Source of the DNA: Pseudomonas japonica
Lineage (GTDB): Bacteria > Pseudomonadota > Gammaproteobacteria > Pseudomonadales > Pseudomonadaceae
Length of the DNA: 64,000 nt
Direction: 5' to 3'
Assembly: GCF_900188455.1 (NCBI RefSeq)
Contig: NZ_FZOL01000017.1
Coordinates: forward strand, 62,001 to 126,000
Shown here: in pieces, positions 46,846 to 55,084 of the stretch
Numbering within the stretch: position 1 is the stretch's first letter
Layout: every line of letters starts with the position of its first letter
Translations under genes and position numbers: made by a program
The notes under the pieces: generated by a model
The model's input: only the letters and a program-made list of their open reading frames with translations
The model's database searches: none
What the model was told of the DNA's origin: nothing

Positions 46846-46885
46846 AGTAGGAAATGTCCTTATTGGCTACGGGATATTTCCTACT
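46846..46885. promoter_or_regulatory. Inverted repeat AGTAGGAAATGTCC / GGGATATTTCCTACT upstream of the aminomutase operon
   Basis: Arms 46846-46859 and 46871-46885 are almost perfect complements around an 11-base loop, 118 bases before the first gene of the four-gene cluster. There is no T-run after it on the coding strand, so an operator or leader hairpin is likelier than a terminator. The rest of the 428-base gap (46575-47002) is AT-richer than its surroundings and shows no gene. Confidence 0.45.
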
Positions 46886-47002
46886 GCTCGACAAGAATAG
46901 CCCTGCTGACTCAGTCCATTTATGTCGTAAGGATGATCAGCGCGCTCCTACCACCAAGGTCGCAACACTCTTTCTTCAGGGATATGTGGAGTTTCAACTC
47001 TA

Positions 47003-48151
47003 ATGATCATCAATAAAAATACGTCAGAGTTAGATAATCAATGGACTGACTGGCGCTGGCAGCAGCGCAATGCTTGCCGGGACGAACTGTCACTAAGTCA
47101 TGCCTTGGGCGGATTGGGAAAATCAGAGATCAGCGTCATAAAGAAAAACCTTACGAAGCAAAAACTACAGATAACACCCTACTATCTTGAACTTATTAAA
47201 AGCCATCAAACGGCCAAAAACCTTAGCGACAACCCACTATGGCGACAAGTAGCTCCATTGTGGGCTGAGGAGCCAGTCGGTGGATACGATGGAGAATCGG
47301 AAAACTGGGAACTGAACCATGAAATGAAGACGCCCATCTGCCAGCACAAATATCAAAACAGAGTAATTTTACGCATTACCAATACGTGCAATTCCTATTG
47401 TCAGTTTTGCTTCGAGGCTTTGCGAACCTTAAAACCAAAAACAGAAAAGGAAAATGCCAAACGCAACTCGTTTGAAGAGTCACTGGATTACATCAGACAC
47501 AACCCGGAGATAGAAGAGGTAATTCTGAGCGGAGGCGATCCTCTGATGTTGACTGATAGCAAACTGGAGGAGAGTCTTTCCGCTATTCGTGCAGTCAATG
47601 AAAATCTGTTAATCCGCTTGCACTCTCGCGCATTGACATTCAACCCTTTTCGTATAACCAATGAACTGATCGAGACTTTCCAGAGATACCGCTTAAGCTC
47701 GTTCGGCATACATGTGTGTCACCCTTGGGAATTAAGCGAGGAATTTTCCAGCGCTCTGCGCAGGCTTCAGAGCGTCGTCCCACTAGTGTTTGCAAATACT
47801 CCATTTCTTAAGGGCATCAACGACAAGGAGGAAACTCTCCACCGGCTATTCATCGAGCTCTATCGCCTGGGCATAAAACCCTACTATTTGTATCACTTCA
47901 TGCCATTCTCTCCTGGTGCCGGTGTCTACAAGGCCAGCATCAATGATGCGCTATCCATCATGAATAGGCTAAAGCGGCGCATATCGAACATCGCGCTACC
48001 AGAATATGTATTGCCTCACTCGGAAGGTAAATTCACCGTACCTCTGATCAATGAGGAAAACCCTGTGCCTACGTTTGAATATCGCGACGGAAAGCGCTAC
48101 TACCGCTTTACAAACTGGAAAGGTGACGCCTGCGAGTGGCTCGACAACTAA
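47003..48151 (+). CDS. Lysine-2,3-aminomutase-like radical SAM/PLP enzyme
   Basis: 382 residues, the KamA/EpmB family. The iron-sulphur motif is Cys129-x3-Cys133-x2-Cys136 (CNSYCQFC). SAM is bound by SGGDP (176-180), and Lys343 in HSEGKFTVPL sits where the PLP lysine lies. By eye, the two Asp that hold the lysine side chain in Clostridium LAM (Asp293, Asp330) are replaced here by Met300 and by the region of Pro338, so free lysine is an unlikely substrate. Expected chemistry is a 1,2-amino shift giving a beta-amino acid. First gene of a four-gene operon, AT-richer than the flanks. Weak upstream site GGAG, 11 bases from the ATG. Confidence 0.88.
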   Translation: MIINKNTSELDNQWTDWRWQQRNACRDELSLSHALGGLGKSEISVIKKNLTKQKLQITPYYLELIKSHQTAKNLSDNPLWRQVAPLWAEEPVGGYDGESENWELNHEMKTPICQHKYQNRVILRITNTCNSYCQFCFEALRTLKPKTEKENAKRNSFEESLDYIRHNPEIEEVILSGGDPLMLTDSKLEESLSAIRAVNENLLIRLHSRALTFNPFRITNELIETFQRYRLSSFGIHVCHPWELSEEFSSALRRLQSVVPLVFANTPFLKGINDKEETLHRLFIELYRLGIKPYYLYHFMPFSPGAGVYKASINDALSIMNRLKRRISNIALPEYVLPHSEGKFTVPLINEENPVPTFEYRDGKRYYRFTNWKGDACEWLDN

Positions 48152-48169
48152 ACAGCGAGGAAGGTATCG

Positions 48170-49507
48170 ATGAAAACCAACGTTATTGTCTTTGTTGATG
48201 TTGATGAAACGGAACAGTCGTGCTACAGCTATCGAGAGCCGCATTTCGCGGCTGCACGCAGGCGCGGATTATTTTGCTTGACCATTGCGAGAAAGAATCG
48301 ATCCTCTTTGACGCGACTGTACAACGACAGCGACCAGGTCATCCTACTTGAATCACTGGACGAACAGTCCATACTTGCGTCATTGTCGACTTTGCATTCC
48401 ACCTACCGGATCAAAGCACTATTTTGCTACGCTGGGCAGGCTACACGATTTGGTCAAATCGGAGTCATTGTCGCCAATATCTGCAAGTCTTTAGGACTTA
48501 CCTACTCTTCCGCAATGAGCATCGGCTTGTGCAATGACAAGTTCTCGATGCGCGAAGCACTTAAGGAAAAAGGCATTGCATCGACCGCATTCGCGCTATG
48601 CCATAACCAATCTCAACTAATCGAGCAAGCAGAAAAAATTGGCTACCCGTTGATCGCGAAGCCGCGATTTGGTGCACGCTCTGCATTCATCAAGAAATGT
48701 CACACCCTGCGGGAACTGATAGAACATTACGATATTTATAGAGCTGATTTCGACCAGGTCCTCTCCAGGGACAGTTTTGGAAGTTTCGAGCGACCCACGG
48801 GAGATGGGAACTTTCCCGGGGCGACCATTCTGCTCGAATCATGGATAGACGGTATAGAAGGTAGTGTCGAATGTGTAATAGCAAATGGTTCAGTTCATCC
48901 GCTGATCATAAACGAGAAACTTATACTTACTGATCGAAAAAATACCATTCTAGAAAACCTTCTGATCACACCACCCGAGTCTTTTTCTTCGGCACAACAG
49001 CAAAGGATACGTGAGTATGCTCGACTTTGCATCGAGGCCGTCGGATTGGACAACGCAATAGCTCACTTTGAATTTAAGATGACCTCGAATGGTCCGATTG
49101 TGATTGAAATCAACCCCCGCCTTGGTGGCCTATATGTCAGTTCAGCCTTTACCGACATTGCCGAACTGGATCCATGGGAAACCTATCTTGACCTACTACT
49201 GAACGACAACTCCATTGCTGAGCGCTTAGCACAAGCCTGGAGCAGGGTGAATAGATGTACGGATAGATACGCCATGATTGCTCTGTACCCAGACTCACCT
49301 GGGCGATATCGGGAGGTCACTGACACTGGAACGTTGCAGAATAAAATGGAAATTCTCCAGTTCGAGCAACTGAAGGACGGCGCCATGGTGACATCAGAAA
49401 CAGAAGAGCATTATCTGCTCAAATGCTGGGCAAAAGTGAAAGACACCGCTTCAGCCAGATCACTGTACCGCGAGGTCTCGGATCTGATAAGCCCAGTAAT
49501 CGACTAA
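48170..49507 (+). CDS. ATP-grasp amino-acid/dipeptide ligase
   Basis: 445 residues. An N-terminal pre-ATP-grasp domain (1-115, with FCYAGQATRFGQIGVIVA) is followed by ATP-grasp lobes: Lys124 (CNDKFSMREAL), Lys164 (LIAKPRFGARS), LLESWIDGIEGSVECV (221-236) and the metal-binding EINPRLGG (313-320), then a C-terminal lid. This layout is that of carnosine-synthase/BacD-type L-amino-acid ligases, which join a carboxylate to an amine through an acyl phosphate. It begins 18 bases after the aminomutase gene with a strong GAGGAAGG site. I infer that it joins the product of the aminomutase and/or hydroxylase to another amino acid. Confidence 0.87.
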   Translation: MKTNVIVFVDVDETEQSCYSYREPHFAAARRRGLFCLTIARKNRSSLTRLYNDSDQVILLESLDEQSILASLSTLHSTYRIKALFCYAGQATRFGQIGVIVANICKSLGLTYSSAMSIGLCNDKFSMREALKEKGIASTAFALCHNQSQLIEQAEKIGYPLIAKPRFGARSAFIKKCHTLRELIEHYDIYRADFDQVLSRDSFGSFERPTGDGNFPGATILLESWIDGIEGSVECVIANGSVHPLIINEKLILTDRKNTILENLLITPPESFSSAQQQRIREYARLCIEAVGLDNAIAHFEFKMTSNGPIVIEINPRLGGLYVSSAFTDIAELDPWETYLDLLLNDNSIAERLAQAWSRVNRCTDRYAMIALYPDSPGRYREVTDTGTLQNKMEILQFEQLKDGAMVTSETEEHYLLKCWAKVKDTASARSLYREVSDLISPVID

Positions 49508-49523
49508 GCAGGTGTTCGTACAC

Positions 49524-50243
49524 ATGAATAGTCTTGTTGAGTCCCTAAAAGAAGCAGGCTTCCTGCATATTAAGAACATAGCGCAGCGGGCCTTCAGCAG
49601 CCCCTTGCAGAAAAAACTGTTCTCTTCTTGGTGGGGGGATCTTGTCCCAGACGAAAACTTCAAGGAATACACCAGTCGCGCCCGCAGAATCCTGCGATAC
49701 TCCCTCTCCGGGCATACCCCGTCAACACTGACAATCAACAGAAACAGCTCTTACTCCTCTGCCGCAAAATACGAGATAGCATATAAGGAAGGGGTAAACA
49801 ATCTCACGTATTGCGAGGAGGGGTTCATATCGGATCCCATTCTGCAGGCCGTTCTTCTTTTTGATCTTGAGCTTTGCCGTTCGTTCATTGGCCAGGGTAA
49901 ATCAATAGAGCTGGATATTCATCAGTTCAGGATAAAATCGGAGGCAGGAGCGATCAGTCCAACAACGTCCGGAATTCATCAAGATGAGTATGACATGGTG
50001 TTTATGCATTTCGTTCGTTCCCAGAACATCTTGCCCGTGATTTCAGAGGTGTTCAGCCATCCAGATGAAGACGCCCTTCTTTTCAGGAAAGAAATGACAG
50101 GCTTCCTGGAAACCCTCGTTATTGATGATCGCCAGTGCTGGCATAGAGCATCGGCAGTCAGGCAAAAAGCACTAGGGGCTCCGGCCTGGAGAGATATGCT
50201 TATCGTGAGTTGCCGAAAGTCTGCATGGGAGGCGCCATTATGA
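49524..50243 (+). CDS. 2OG-Fe(II) dioxygenase of the isoleucine-dioxygenase type (amino-acid hydroxylase)
   Basis: 239 residues. The C-terminal half has the pattern of the bacterial free-amino-acid hydroxylases (IDO, PF10014): IELDIHQFRI, then iron ligands His152 and Asp154 in GIHQDEYDMVFMHFV, distal His207 in LVIDDRQCWHRAS, and Arg223 (AWRDMLIV) for 2-oxoglutarate. Known members hydroxylate Ile, Leu or Met side chains. GTG 49512 is an alternative start four codons upstream. It is tightly packed between the ligase (16 bases) and the exporter (ATGA overlap). The substrate could be a free amino acid or the coupled product; the sequence does not decide. Confidence 0.82.
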   Translation: MNSLVESLKEAGFLHIKNIAQRAFSSPLQKKLFSSWWGDLVPDENFKEYTSRARRILRYSLSGHTPSTLTINRNSSYSSAAKYEIAYKEGVNNLTYCEEGFISDPILQAVLLFDLELCRSFIGQGKSIELDIHQFRIKSEAGAISPTTSGIHQDEYDMVFMHFVRSQNILPVISEVFSHPDEDALLFRKEMTGFLETLVIDDRQCWHRASAVRQKALGAPAWRDMLIVSCRKSAWEAPL

Positions 50244-51487
50244 TCCAGGAAGGACATTCCATTTACGCAACGAATATCAGCTTGATCATAACCGCCCGCT
50301 TCTTTTCCGACTTCGGCGCCTTCCTCAACATGGTCGCGCTGTCCACCTACGTGTATATGCTGAGCCAGAGCGTACTGCAGGTCAGTCTGTTCCTCGCCTG
50401 CCGGGTTACGGGGGGTGTGCTGGCGAGCCTGGTTGGCGTGCCCTTCTTCCGGCGCTTTCGTGGGCGATTCTCGTTGCTGGCCTTCGATATCCTGCGTGCC
50501 TCATTGCTGAGCTTGCTGCTGATCCTGCCGTCTGGACTGCAACTGTACGTACTGCCCGCGATCGCGCTGGGAATAGGTCTGGGCAATTCGATGTTTGCCA
50601 TAGGCCTGAACAGCCAGTTGCCTTGGTGGGTGGAGGAGTCCCGGCGAATATCCACCAACGCCTGGTTGACTTCACTGTCCGCGATGGGTGCGGTGGCCGG
50701 CAGTCTGGTGGCCGGGCTCCTTCTGGCCAGCATTGGTTATGAGGCGGTGTTCCTGCTCAACATCGTGGTTTGCCTGTTCGCTGGGCTTTGCGTGCTGCCA
50801 TTGCGTTTTCTCGTCACGCCGACGCAGGGCCCCGCGCAGAGTCAACAGCAGGAATGGCGCAACCTCCGCTCAGGACTGCGCTCCGCGCCGATCCTGGGTG
50901 GGATGCTGCTGGTCACTATCGCCGATACCCTGGGGAGCGCCGCGCACAACGTGGGCTTTCCAATTCTTTCCGAACTGATCACGCCGGCGTCCGCGGGCAA
51001 GACCATGGGACTGCTGCTGGCCGTCTGGGCGGCGGGGAAGTTCACCGGCGCGCGGGTTGCCGATGGCCTGCTGCGCCGCGGCGCGGTTGTGCGACTGGAA
51101 CGGCTGTTTCTTGTCGGCGTCGCGCTGATGTCCCTGGGATTCATCGGCACCTTCCAACAGAGCGCAATCCCGTGGGCACTGGCCTTCGTTGCGATAGCGG
51201 GGATTGGTGATGGCATTTCCGACGTGAGTCTTGTCTCGCGCATCCAGAGTGAGCCGGATCAATTGCGATTACCGGTGTTCAGCCTGATGACCCTACTGCA
51301 GCAGACCGGATTCGGGATTGGCATGCTGATCGTGGCACCGTTCTATGTGTGGTTTTCGCCAGCGGTGGTGATCGTGATCTTTCATGGCTTGCCATTGCTG
51401 ACATTGGTAGGGGTGGCGTTGCTGAGCCACCGCGCACACCGCGATAGCAATAACCGACGCAGAGACTTGAGGAAACGTCCACATTGA
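50240..51487 (+). CDS. MFS exporter of the aminomutase cluster
   Basis: 415 residues with about 12 transmembrane helices, resembling the MFS branch with macrolide-type and BacE-like exporters (ISLIITARFFSDFGAFLNMVALSTYVYML). ATG 50240 overlaps the dioxygenase TGA and has GGGAGG eight bases upstream, so it is translationally coupled. Its base composition is markedly GC-richer than the three genes before it and like the core genome, so the operon is mosaic. It probably exports the product and so also protects the producer, as BacE does for bacilysin. Confidence 0.9.
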   Translation: MIQEGHSIYATNISLIITARFFSDFGAFLNMVALSTYVYMLSQSVLQVSLFLACRVTGGVLASLVGVPFFRRFRGRFSLLAFDILRASLLSLLLILPSGLQLYVLPAIALGIGLGNSMFAIGLNSQLPWWVEESRRISTNAWLTSLSAMGAVAGSLVAGLLLASIGYEAVFLLNIVVCLFAGLCVLPLRFLVTPTQGPAQSQQQEWRNLRSGLRSAPILGGMLLVTIADTLGSAAHNVGFPILSELITPASAGKTMGLLLAVWAAGKFTGARVADGLLRRGAVVRLERLFLVGVALMSLGFIGTFQQSAIPWALAFVAIAGIGDGISDVSLVSRIQSEPDQLRLPVFSLMTLLQQTGFGIGMLIVAPFYVWFSPAVVIVIFHGLPLLTLVGVALLSHRAHRDSNNRRRDLRKRPH

Positions 51488-51592
51488 TTAGGCTTGACGC
51501 GAGCTAACGTCCTCCCTCACACCGTTATGGTGGAAACTACATATCGAAACCTGACACCGTGGTCAGATTTTACACCAATATGAGAGCCCGTC

Positions 51593-52021
51593 ATGAAAGT
51601 CAGTGCCCGTAACGTATTCAAAGGAAAAGTTCGCGAGCTGCGCCCCGGCGCGGTCAACAGCGAGGTCATCATGGAGCTGGCTGGCGGCGAGACGCTGGTG
51701 GCGGTGGTTACCATGGAGAGCGTCAGCAGCCTGAAACTCGCGCCAGGCGTGGATGCCGTCGCCTTGATCAAGGCCCCCTGGGTGATGCTGATGACCGACT
51801 CCAGCGATATTCGTCTGTCTGCACGCAACTGCCTCAGCGGCAAGGTCGTGAACGTTACCGATGGCGCGGTCAACGCCGAAGTGACGCTCGAACTCGCTGG
51901 CGGCACCAGGGTCTACTCGATCGTGACCCGCGACGCGGTCCAGGAACTGGGACTGGCACCCGGCGTGAATGCCACCGCAGTCATCAAGGCCTCCCACATC
52001 ATCCTCGGCGTACCGGCCTGA
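51593..52021 (+). CDS. Molybdenum-pterin-binding (Mop) protein with two Mop domains
   Basis: 142 residues built as an internal repeat: MKVSARNVFKGKVRELRPGAVNSEVIMELAGG (1-70) and IRLSARNCLSGKVVNVTDGAVNAEVTLELAGG (73-140). Each is a Mop/TOBE domain with the SARN and APG(V/A) signatures. Such di-Mop proteins store molybdate or tungstate in the cytoplasm. It is monocistronic, with GAGAG upstream. It may supply molybdenum for cofactor synthesis (mobA is elsewhere in the window); no ModE-type operator was recognised. Confidence 0.92.
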   Translation: MKVSARNVFKGKVRELRPGAVNSEVIMELAGGETLVAVVTMESVSSLKLAPGVDAVALIKAPWVMLMTDSSDIRLSARNCLSGKVVNVTDGAVNAEVTLELAGGTRVYSIVTRDAVQELGLAPGVNATAVIKASHIILGVPA

Positions 52022-52061
52022 TGCACTTCACAGGAGCATCGAAGGGTGCTCCTGCTCCCCC

Positions 52062-52811
52062 TCAGTCGTATTCGGCTTCGAGATGATCGCCCAGCAAGCG
52101 CAACTGCCGCGGGGTCGCGGCGGCAAGCACCCGCGGATTGAAACGCCAGCGCAGATAAGGCGAAAACTTCTGCGCCACCATGCGCCGCCCATAGTGGATC
52201 TGCAGCAACCGCCGCATCCGGTCCGGGGTGCGGTTGTCGCTGCCGGCGTGCCAGAGCTCGCTGCGAAACACCAGGACATCGCCGGCCTTGCACAGCACAG
52301 GCCGGGCCACCTGCCCCCGCCAGCCCTCCTCGCCCGCCAGCGGTGCCCTGCCGGCACGGTGACTGCCCGGCACTACGCGGGTCGGTGCCAGGTCGAGATC
52401 GATGTCGTCCAGGTACAACTGCGCCGTACAGATGAACATCGGCAAGTCGAAAGCCGGATCGCCCAGCCATTGCTCCGGTAGCGCCAGCGGCAGGTAATCC
52501 AGGTGCAGCGGCAGGCCGCGATAGCCCGGATGGCAACGCCAGGCGGTCTGGCCGATCACGTGACAATCATCACCCAGCGCCGCCTCGGCCAGCTCGATCA
52601 CCCCGGGCAGGTCGAGAAACGCCAGCCACAGCGGATCGCGGTTGAACACGCACTTGAAATGATCGAGCAGGCCGCTGTAGTCCCAGTGTTCAGGTTCGAG
52701 CCGGGCGATGGCCGCCCGCAGCTGTTCGACCTGCCCGGCATCCACCACGCCGGGCAGGAGGACGAAGCCCTCGCGATGCAGGGCCTGCAACTGCCCGTCA
52801 ATTGCGCTCAC
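52062..52811 (-). CDS. Phytanoyl-CoA dioxygenase (PhyH)-family protein
   Basis: 249 residues. Iron ligands His103-x-Asp105 (LPLHLDYLP) and distal His188 (ELWHAGSDNRT) are present with a following Arg for 2-oxoglutarate. TRVVPGSHRAGR is the usual PhyH loop. It hydroxylates an unknown small molecule. It starts with GTG at 52811, directly against the TAG of the small upstream gene. The family also includes ectoine hydroxylase and many biosynthetic oxygenases. It lies 0.6 kb from the aminomutase cluster but on the other strand, so there is no evidence that it belongs to it. Confidence 0.85.
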   Translation of the reverse strand: MSAIDGQLQALHREGFVLLPGVVDAGQVEQLRAAIARLEPEHWDYSGLLDHFKCVFNRDPLWLAFLDLPGVIELAEAALGDDCHVIGQTAWRCHPGYRGLPLHLDYLPLALPEQWLGDPAFDLPMFICTAQLYLDDIDLDLAPTRVVPGSHRAGRAPLAGEEGWRGQVARPVLCKAGDVLVFRSELWHAGSDNRTPDRMRRLLQIHYGRRMVAQKFSPYLRWRFNPRVLAAATPRQLRLLGDHLEAEYD

Positions 52812-53009
52812 CTAGCGCCGCTCGTCCGACAACGGCGTTGGCGGGTCCGACTTCGGCTCGTACGTTTCGTGATTGATATCGCCGGGCCCGGTCGGCCGTT
52901 TCCGGTCGCCGTTGACATTCGGATCGGTGACCGGATCGTGTTCGCGCTGCGGATTGACCAGGGGGTCCTTCCACAGCGGATCGTCATGGGGTTCGGGGGT
53001 GTTGTTCAT
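52812..53009 (-). CDS. Small acidic, proline-rich protein, unknown function
   Basis: 65 residues, predicted disordered and strongly hydrophilic (MNNTPEPHDDPLWKDPLVNPQ ... PTGPGDINHETYEPKSDPPT). No membrane segment or cysteine. GGAGG lies eight bases before ATG 53009. The composition (Asp/Pro/Asn, few hydrophobic residues) resembles small stress- or desiccation-associated proteins, but I recognise no family. It probably shares a transcript with the PhyH gene, which it abuts. Confidence 0.6.
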   Translation of the reverse strand: MNNTPEPHDDPLWKDPLVNPQREHDPVTDPNVNGDRKRPTGPGDINHETYEPKSDPPTPLSDERR

Positions 53010-53127
53010 GACGCGGACCTCCATCGGGATATCCTCATTCGAGCAGACCCCGGGAAAGGAGTGCCGGGCAGCCGATCAACGGGCCGATGCTGGTAAGGTG
53101 TGGCCCCGCAACCCCATCGAGGTACCG

Positions 53128-53631
53128 ATGAACATCCGCCTTGCCCGCCCCGAAGACGCCTTCCTGCTCCCGGTCATCGAGCGCTCGGCAGCGCAGTCGT
53201 TCCTTGCCCTGGAGAAGCTGGCCTGGCTGGCCGGACACGACGTCTTGAGCGTGGAGCAGCACCTGGCCTTCATCGCCCAGGGCCTGCACTGGCTGGCGGT
53301 GGACGAGCGCGACCAGGCGCTGGGCTTCGTCTGCGCCAGCGCGCAGGACGACGCGCTGCACATCGAAGAACTGTCGGTTGCCCAGGCCAGCCAGGGGCAC
53401 GGTCTGGGGCGCAAGCTGCTGGCGTGCGTGGAAGCCTGGGGCCGTGGCGAAGGCTTCAAGGCGTTGACCCTGACCACCTTCGCCACGGTGCCCTGGAATG
53501 CACCCTTCTATACCCGGCTGGGTTTCCAGCGCCTGGACGACGCACAGGCCGGCGAGTTTCTGCGCTGGCAACTGCGGCACGAACAGGCGCTCGGCCTGTC
53601 GGACCGCTGCGCCATGCGCAAGGCGCTGTGA
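53128..53631 (+). CDS. GNAT-family N-acetyltransferase
   Basis: 167 residues. IRLARPEDAFLLPVIERSA opens the fold. The acetyl-CoA-binding loop is SQGHGLGRKLLACVEAWG (Q/RxxGxG/A), and the end has APFYTRLGFQRLD. It transfers an acetyl group from acetyl-CoA to an amine on an unknown small molecule or protein. GAGGTACCG precedes ATG 53128. Single gene, convergent with the KfrA-like gene. Confidence 0.88.
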   Translation: MNIRLARPEDAFLLPVIERSAAQSFLALEKLAWLAGHDVLSVEQHLAFIAQGLHWLAVDERDQALGFVCASAQDDALHIEELSVAQASQGHGLGRKLLACVEAWGRGEGFKALTLTTFATVPWNAPFYTRLGFQRLDDAQAGEFLRWQLRHEQALGLSDRCAMRKAL

Positions 53632-53634
53632 TCC

Positions 53635-54612
53635 TTACTCCGCCGGATCGGCGGGTGGTGTCTGCTGCGCCTGACGCAGCGCGTCGAGATCAGCTTCCAG
53701 CTGCTTGACCTGCTTGGCCAACTGGCGCCGCTCGCCACTGACCTGCTCCATCTGCGCCGACAGTGCCTGGCTCTGCCGCTGCAGCTCTTCACGGGCACCC
53801 TGGGACTGCGCCAGGTTGGCACTGAGGGTGCGTCCTTCGCCGATGTAGTGCTCGCACTGGTCCTTGAGCTGCTGCGACTCGCGCTGGATATGCCGCGCTT
53901 CCACCAGAAGACGTTCGTTGTCGCGGTTCAGGCGCGTGGTTTCGTCCTGCTTGACGATCAGCGTCTGCTGCAACTGGCGCAACTCGCCCTGCAACTGCTG
54001 CACCTGCGCTTCGTGGCGGCGCTGGTCCTGCTCGCGCTGTTCGCGGCTGGCGGTGCGGTAGTGCTCCAGGGCATCGCGGGCGTGCTGGTGCTTGTCTTCC
54101 AGCGAGGCGATCTGCTCGTCCTTGTCGGCCAGACGCAGGTTCAGCTCGCCCACCGCCTGGCTCAAGGTCGCATTGCGCGTGTGCTCGCTCTGCAGCGTGC
54201 TGCGGGTGGTGGCCAGTTCGGCCGATTCCGCCGCCAGCGCCGCGCCCTGGATCTGCAACTGCTGCTGCGCCGCGGCCAGGGCCTGCTGGCTGTCCTGCAA
54301 CTGGGTCTTCAGCCCGGCCAGCTCCACATCGAACGACTTCTGCGCCTCGGCGACCTTGCTGTCGCTCTCTTCCTTCAACTGCTCGGCCAATTGCCGCACC
54401 AGGCCGCTGATGGACTCGCTGAGGTCCGGCACGCTGGTGGTGGCCGGCGGTTTCTGGATTTCCAGCTCTTTCAGATAACGATGAATGGTGGTCTTCGAAC
54501 CGGTGTTTCCGAGTTCAATACGCACCGCGTCGATGCTGGGGTGATCGCCCCGGGCCAGGATCGCCTGACGGGCCTTGTGCACGACTGCCTTGTTGATACC
54601 ACCGCGGGCCAT
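53635..54612 (-). CDS. KfrA-like DNA-binding coiled-coil protein
   Basis: 325 residues. The N-terminal 60 (INKAVVHKARQAILARGDHPSIDAVRIELGNTGSKTTIHRYLKEL) is the KfrA-type helix-turn-helix. The remainder, about residues 75-315, is an almost unbroken Gln/Glu/Ala/Arg-rich coiled coil. Plasmid KfrA proteins bind their own promoters and help partitioning or segregation; chromosomal Pseudomonas versions are of uncertain function, perhaps nucleoid organisation. It marks the edge of the GC-rich core before a lower-GC region begins at 54613. Confidence 0.85.
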   Translation of the reverse strand: MARGGINKAVVHKARQAILARGDHPSIDAVRIELGNTGSKTTIHRYLKELEIQKPPATTSVPDLSESISGLVRQLAEQLKEESDSKVAEAQKSFDVELAGLKTQLQDSQQALAAAQQQLQIQGAALAAESAELATTRSTLQSEHTRNATLSQAVGELNLRLADKDEQIASLEDKHQHARDALEHYRTASREQREQDQRRHEAQVQQLQGELRQLQQTLIVKQDETTRLNRDNERLLVEARHIQRESQQLKDQCEHYIGEGRTLSANLAQSQGAREELQRQSQALSAQMEQVSGERRQLAKQVKQLEADLDALRQAQQTPPADPAE

Positions 54613-54777
54613 GTTGCCTTTTCCTGCAATTTCATAATGTGGTACGTATCATGTATTTACATACCAATTTAGTCAATGGCGAAACATGAAAACGTTGAAA
54701 TTTAAGATTAAATAATCACGACTTATCGAATGTGATAGTCGATTCAGGGGGTAAAACGTCGCTGCGCGGCCTCGGCG

Positions 54778-54815
54778 GTCATCAGAAGTGAGATCGCTGT
54801 CATCAGAAATGAGAT
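54778..54815. repeat. Short direct repeat GTCATCAGAA(G/A)TGAGAT, two copies 21 bases apart
   Basis: The 472 bases between the KfrA-like gene and the XRE gene contain no convincing gene. They do hold two 17-base direct repeats (54778-54794 and 54799-54815, one mismatch). Spaced repeats like this occur at ends of IS21-type elements, but no inverted partner or transposase is visible, so a remnant end is only a possibility. Confidence 0.4.
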
Positions 54816-55084
54816 TCTGGCGGTGCGAGCGGTGTGCCGCCGTGGCTGCATGGTGAAGGGCTTGGGGATTTTGCGCCTCTGATCGAGAGGCCTAAGGGCT
54901 GGCGCCCAGTGATGGGAGATGAGGAAAAGCGGAAAGCTATCCGACCCCCCCTTCATCTGTCAAAAGGAAAGACAAGGAATTCAGCAGTACGACGGTCAAG
55001 TTTGCGCAATCAAAATCAAGTGTACTGACATGCGCAGCAATTACACATAGTTCGTGCCCCTCACAAAGATTTAAAACGCACTAC

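Noticed and set aside
52062..52811. PhyH dioxygenase as part of the aminomutase cluster
   Set aside because: It is on the opposite strand, separated by the Mop gene, has host-like composition and shares its transcript with an unrelated small gene.
54744..54956. 70-codon minus-strand frame in the gap after the KfrA-like gene
   Set aside because: No ribosome site, no recognisable family, and it spans the short direct repeats; not supportable as a gene.
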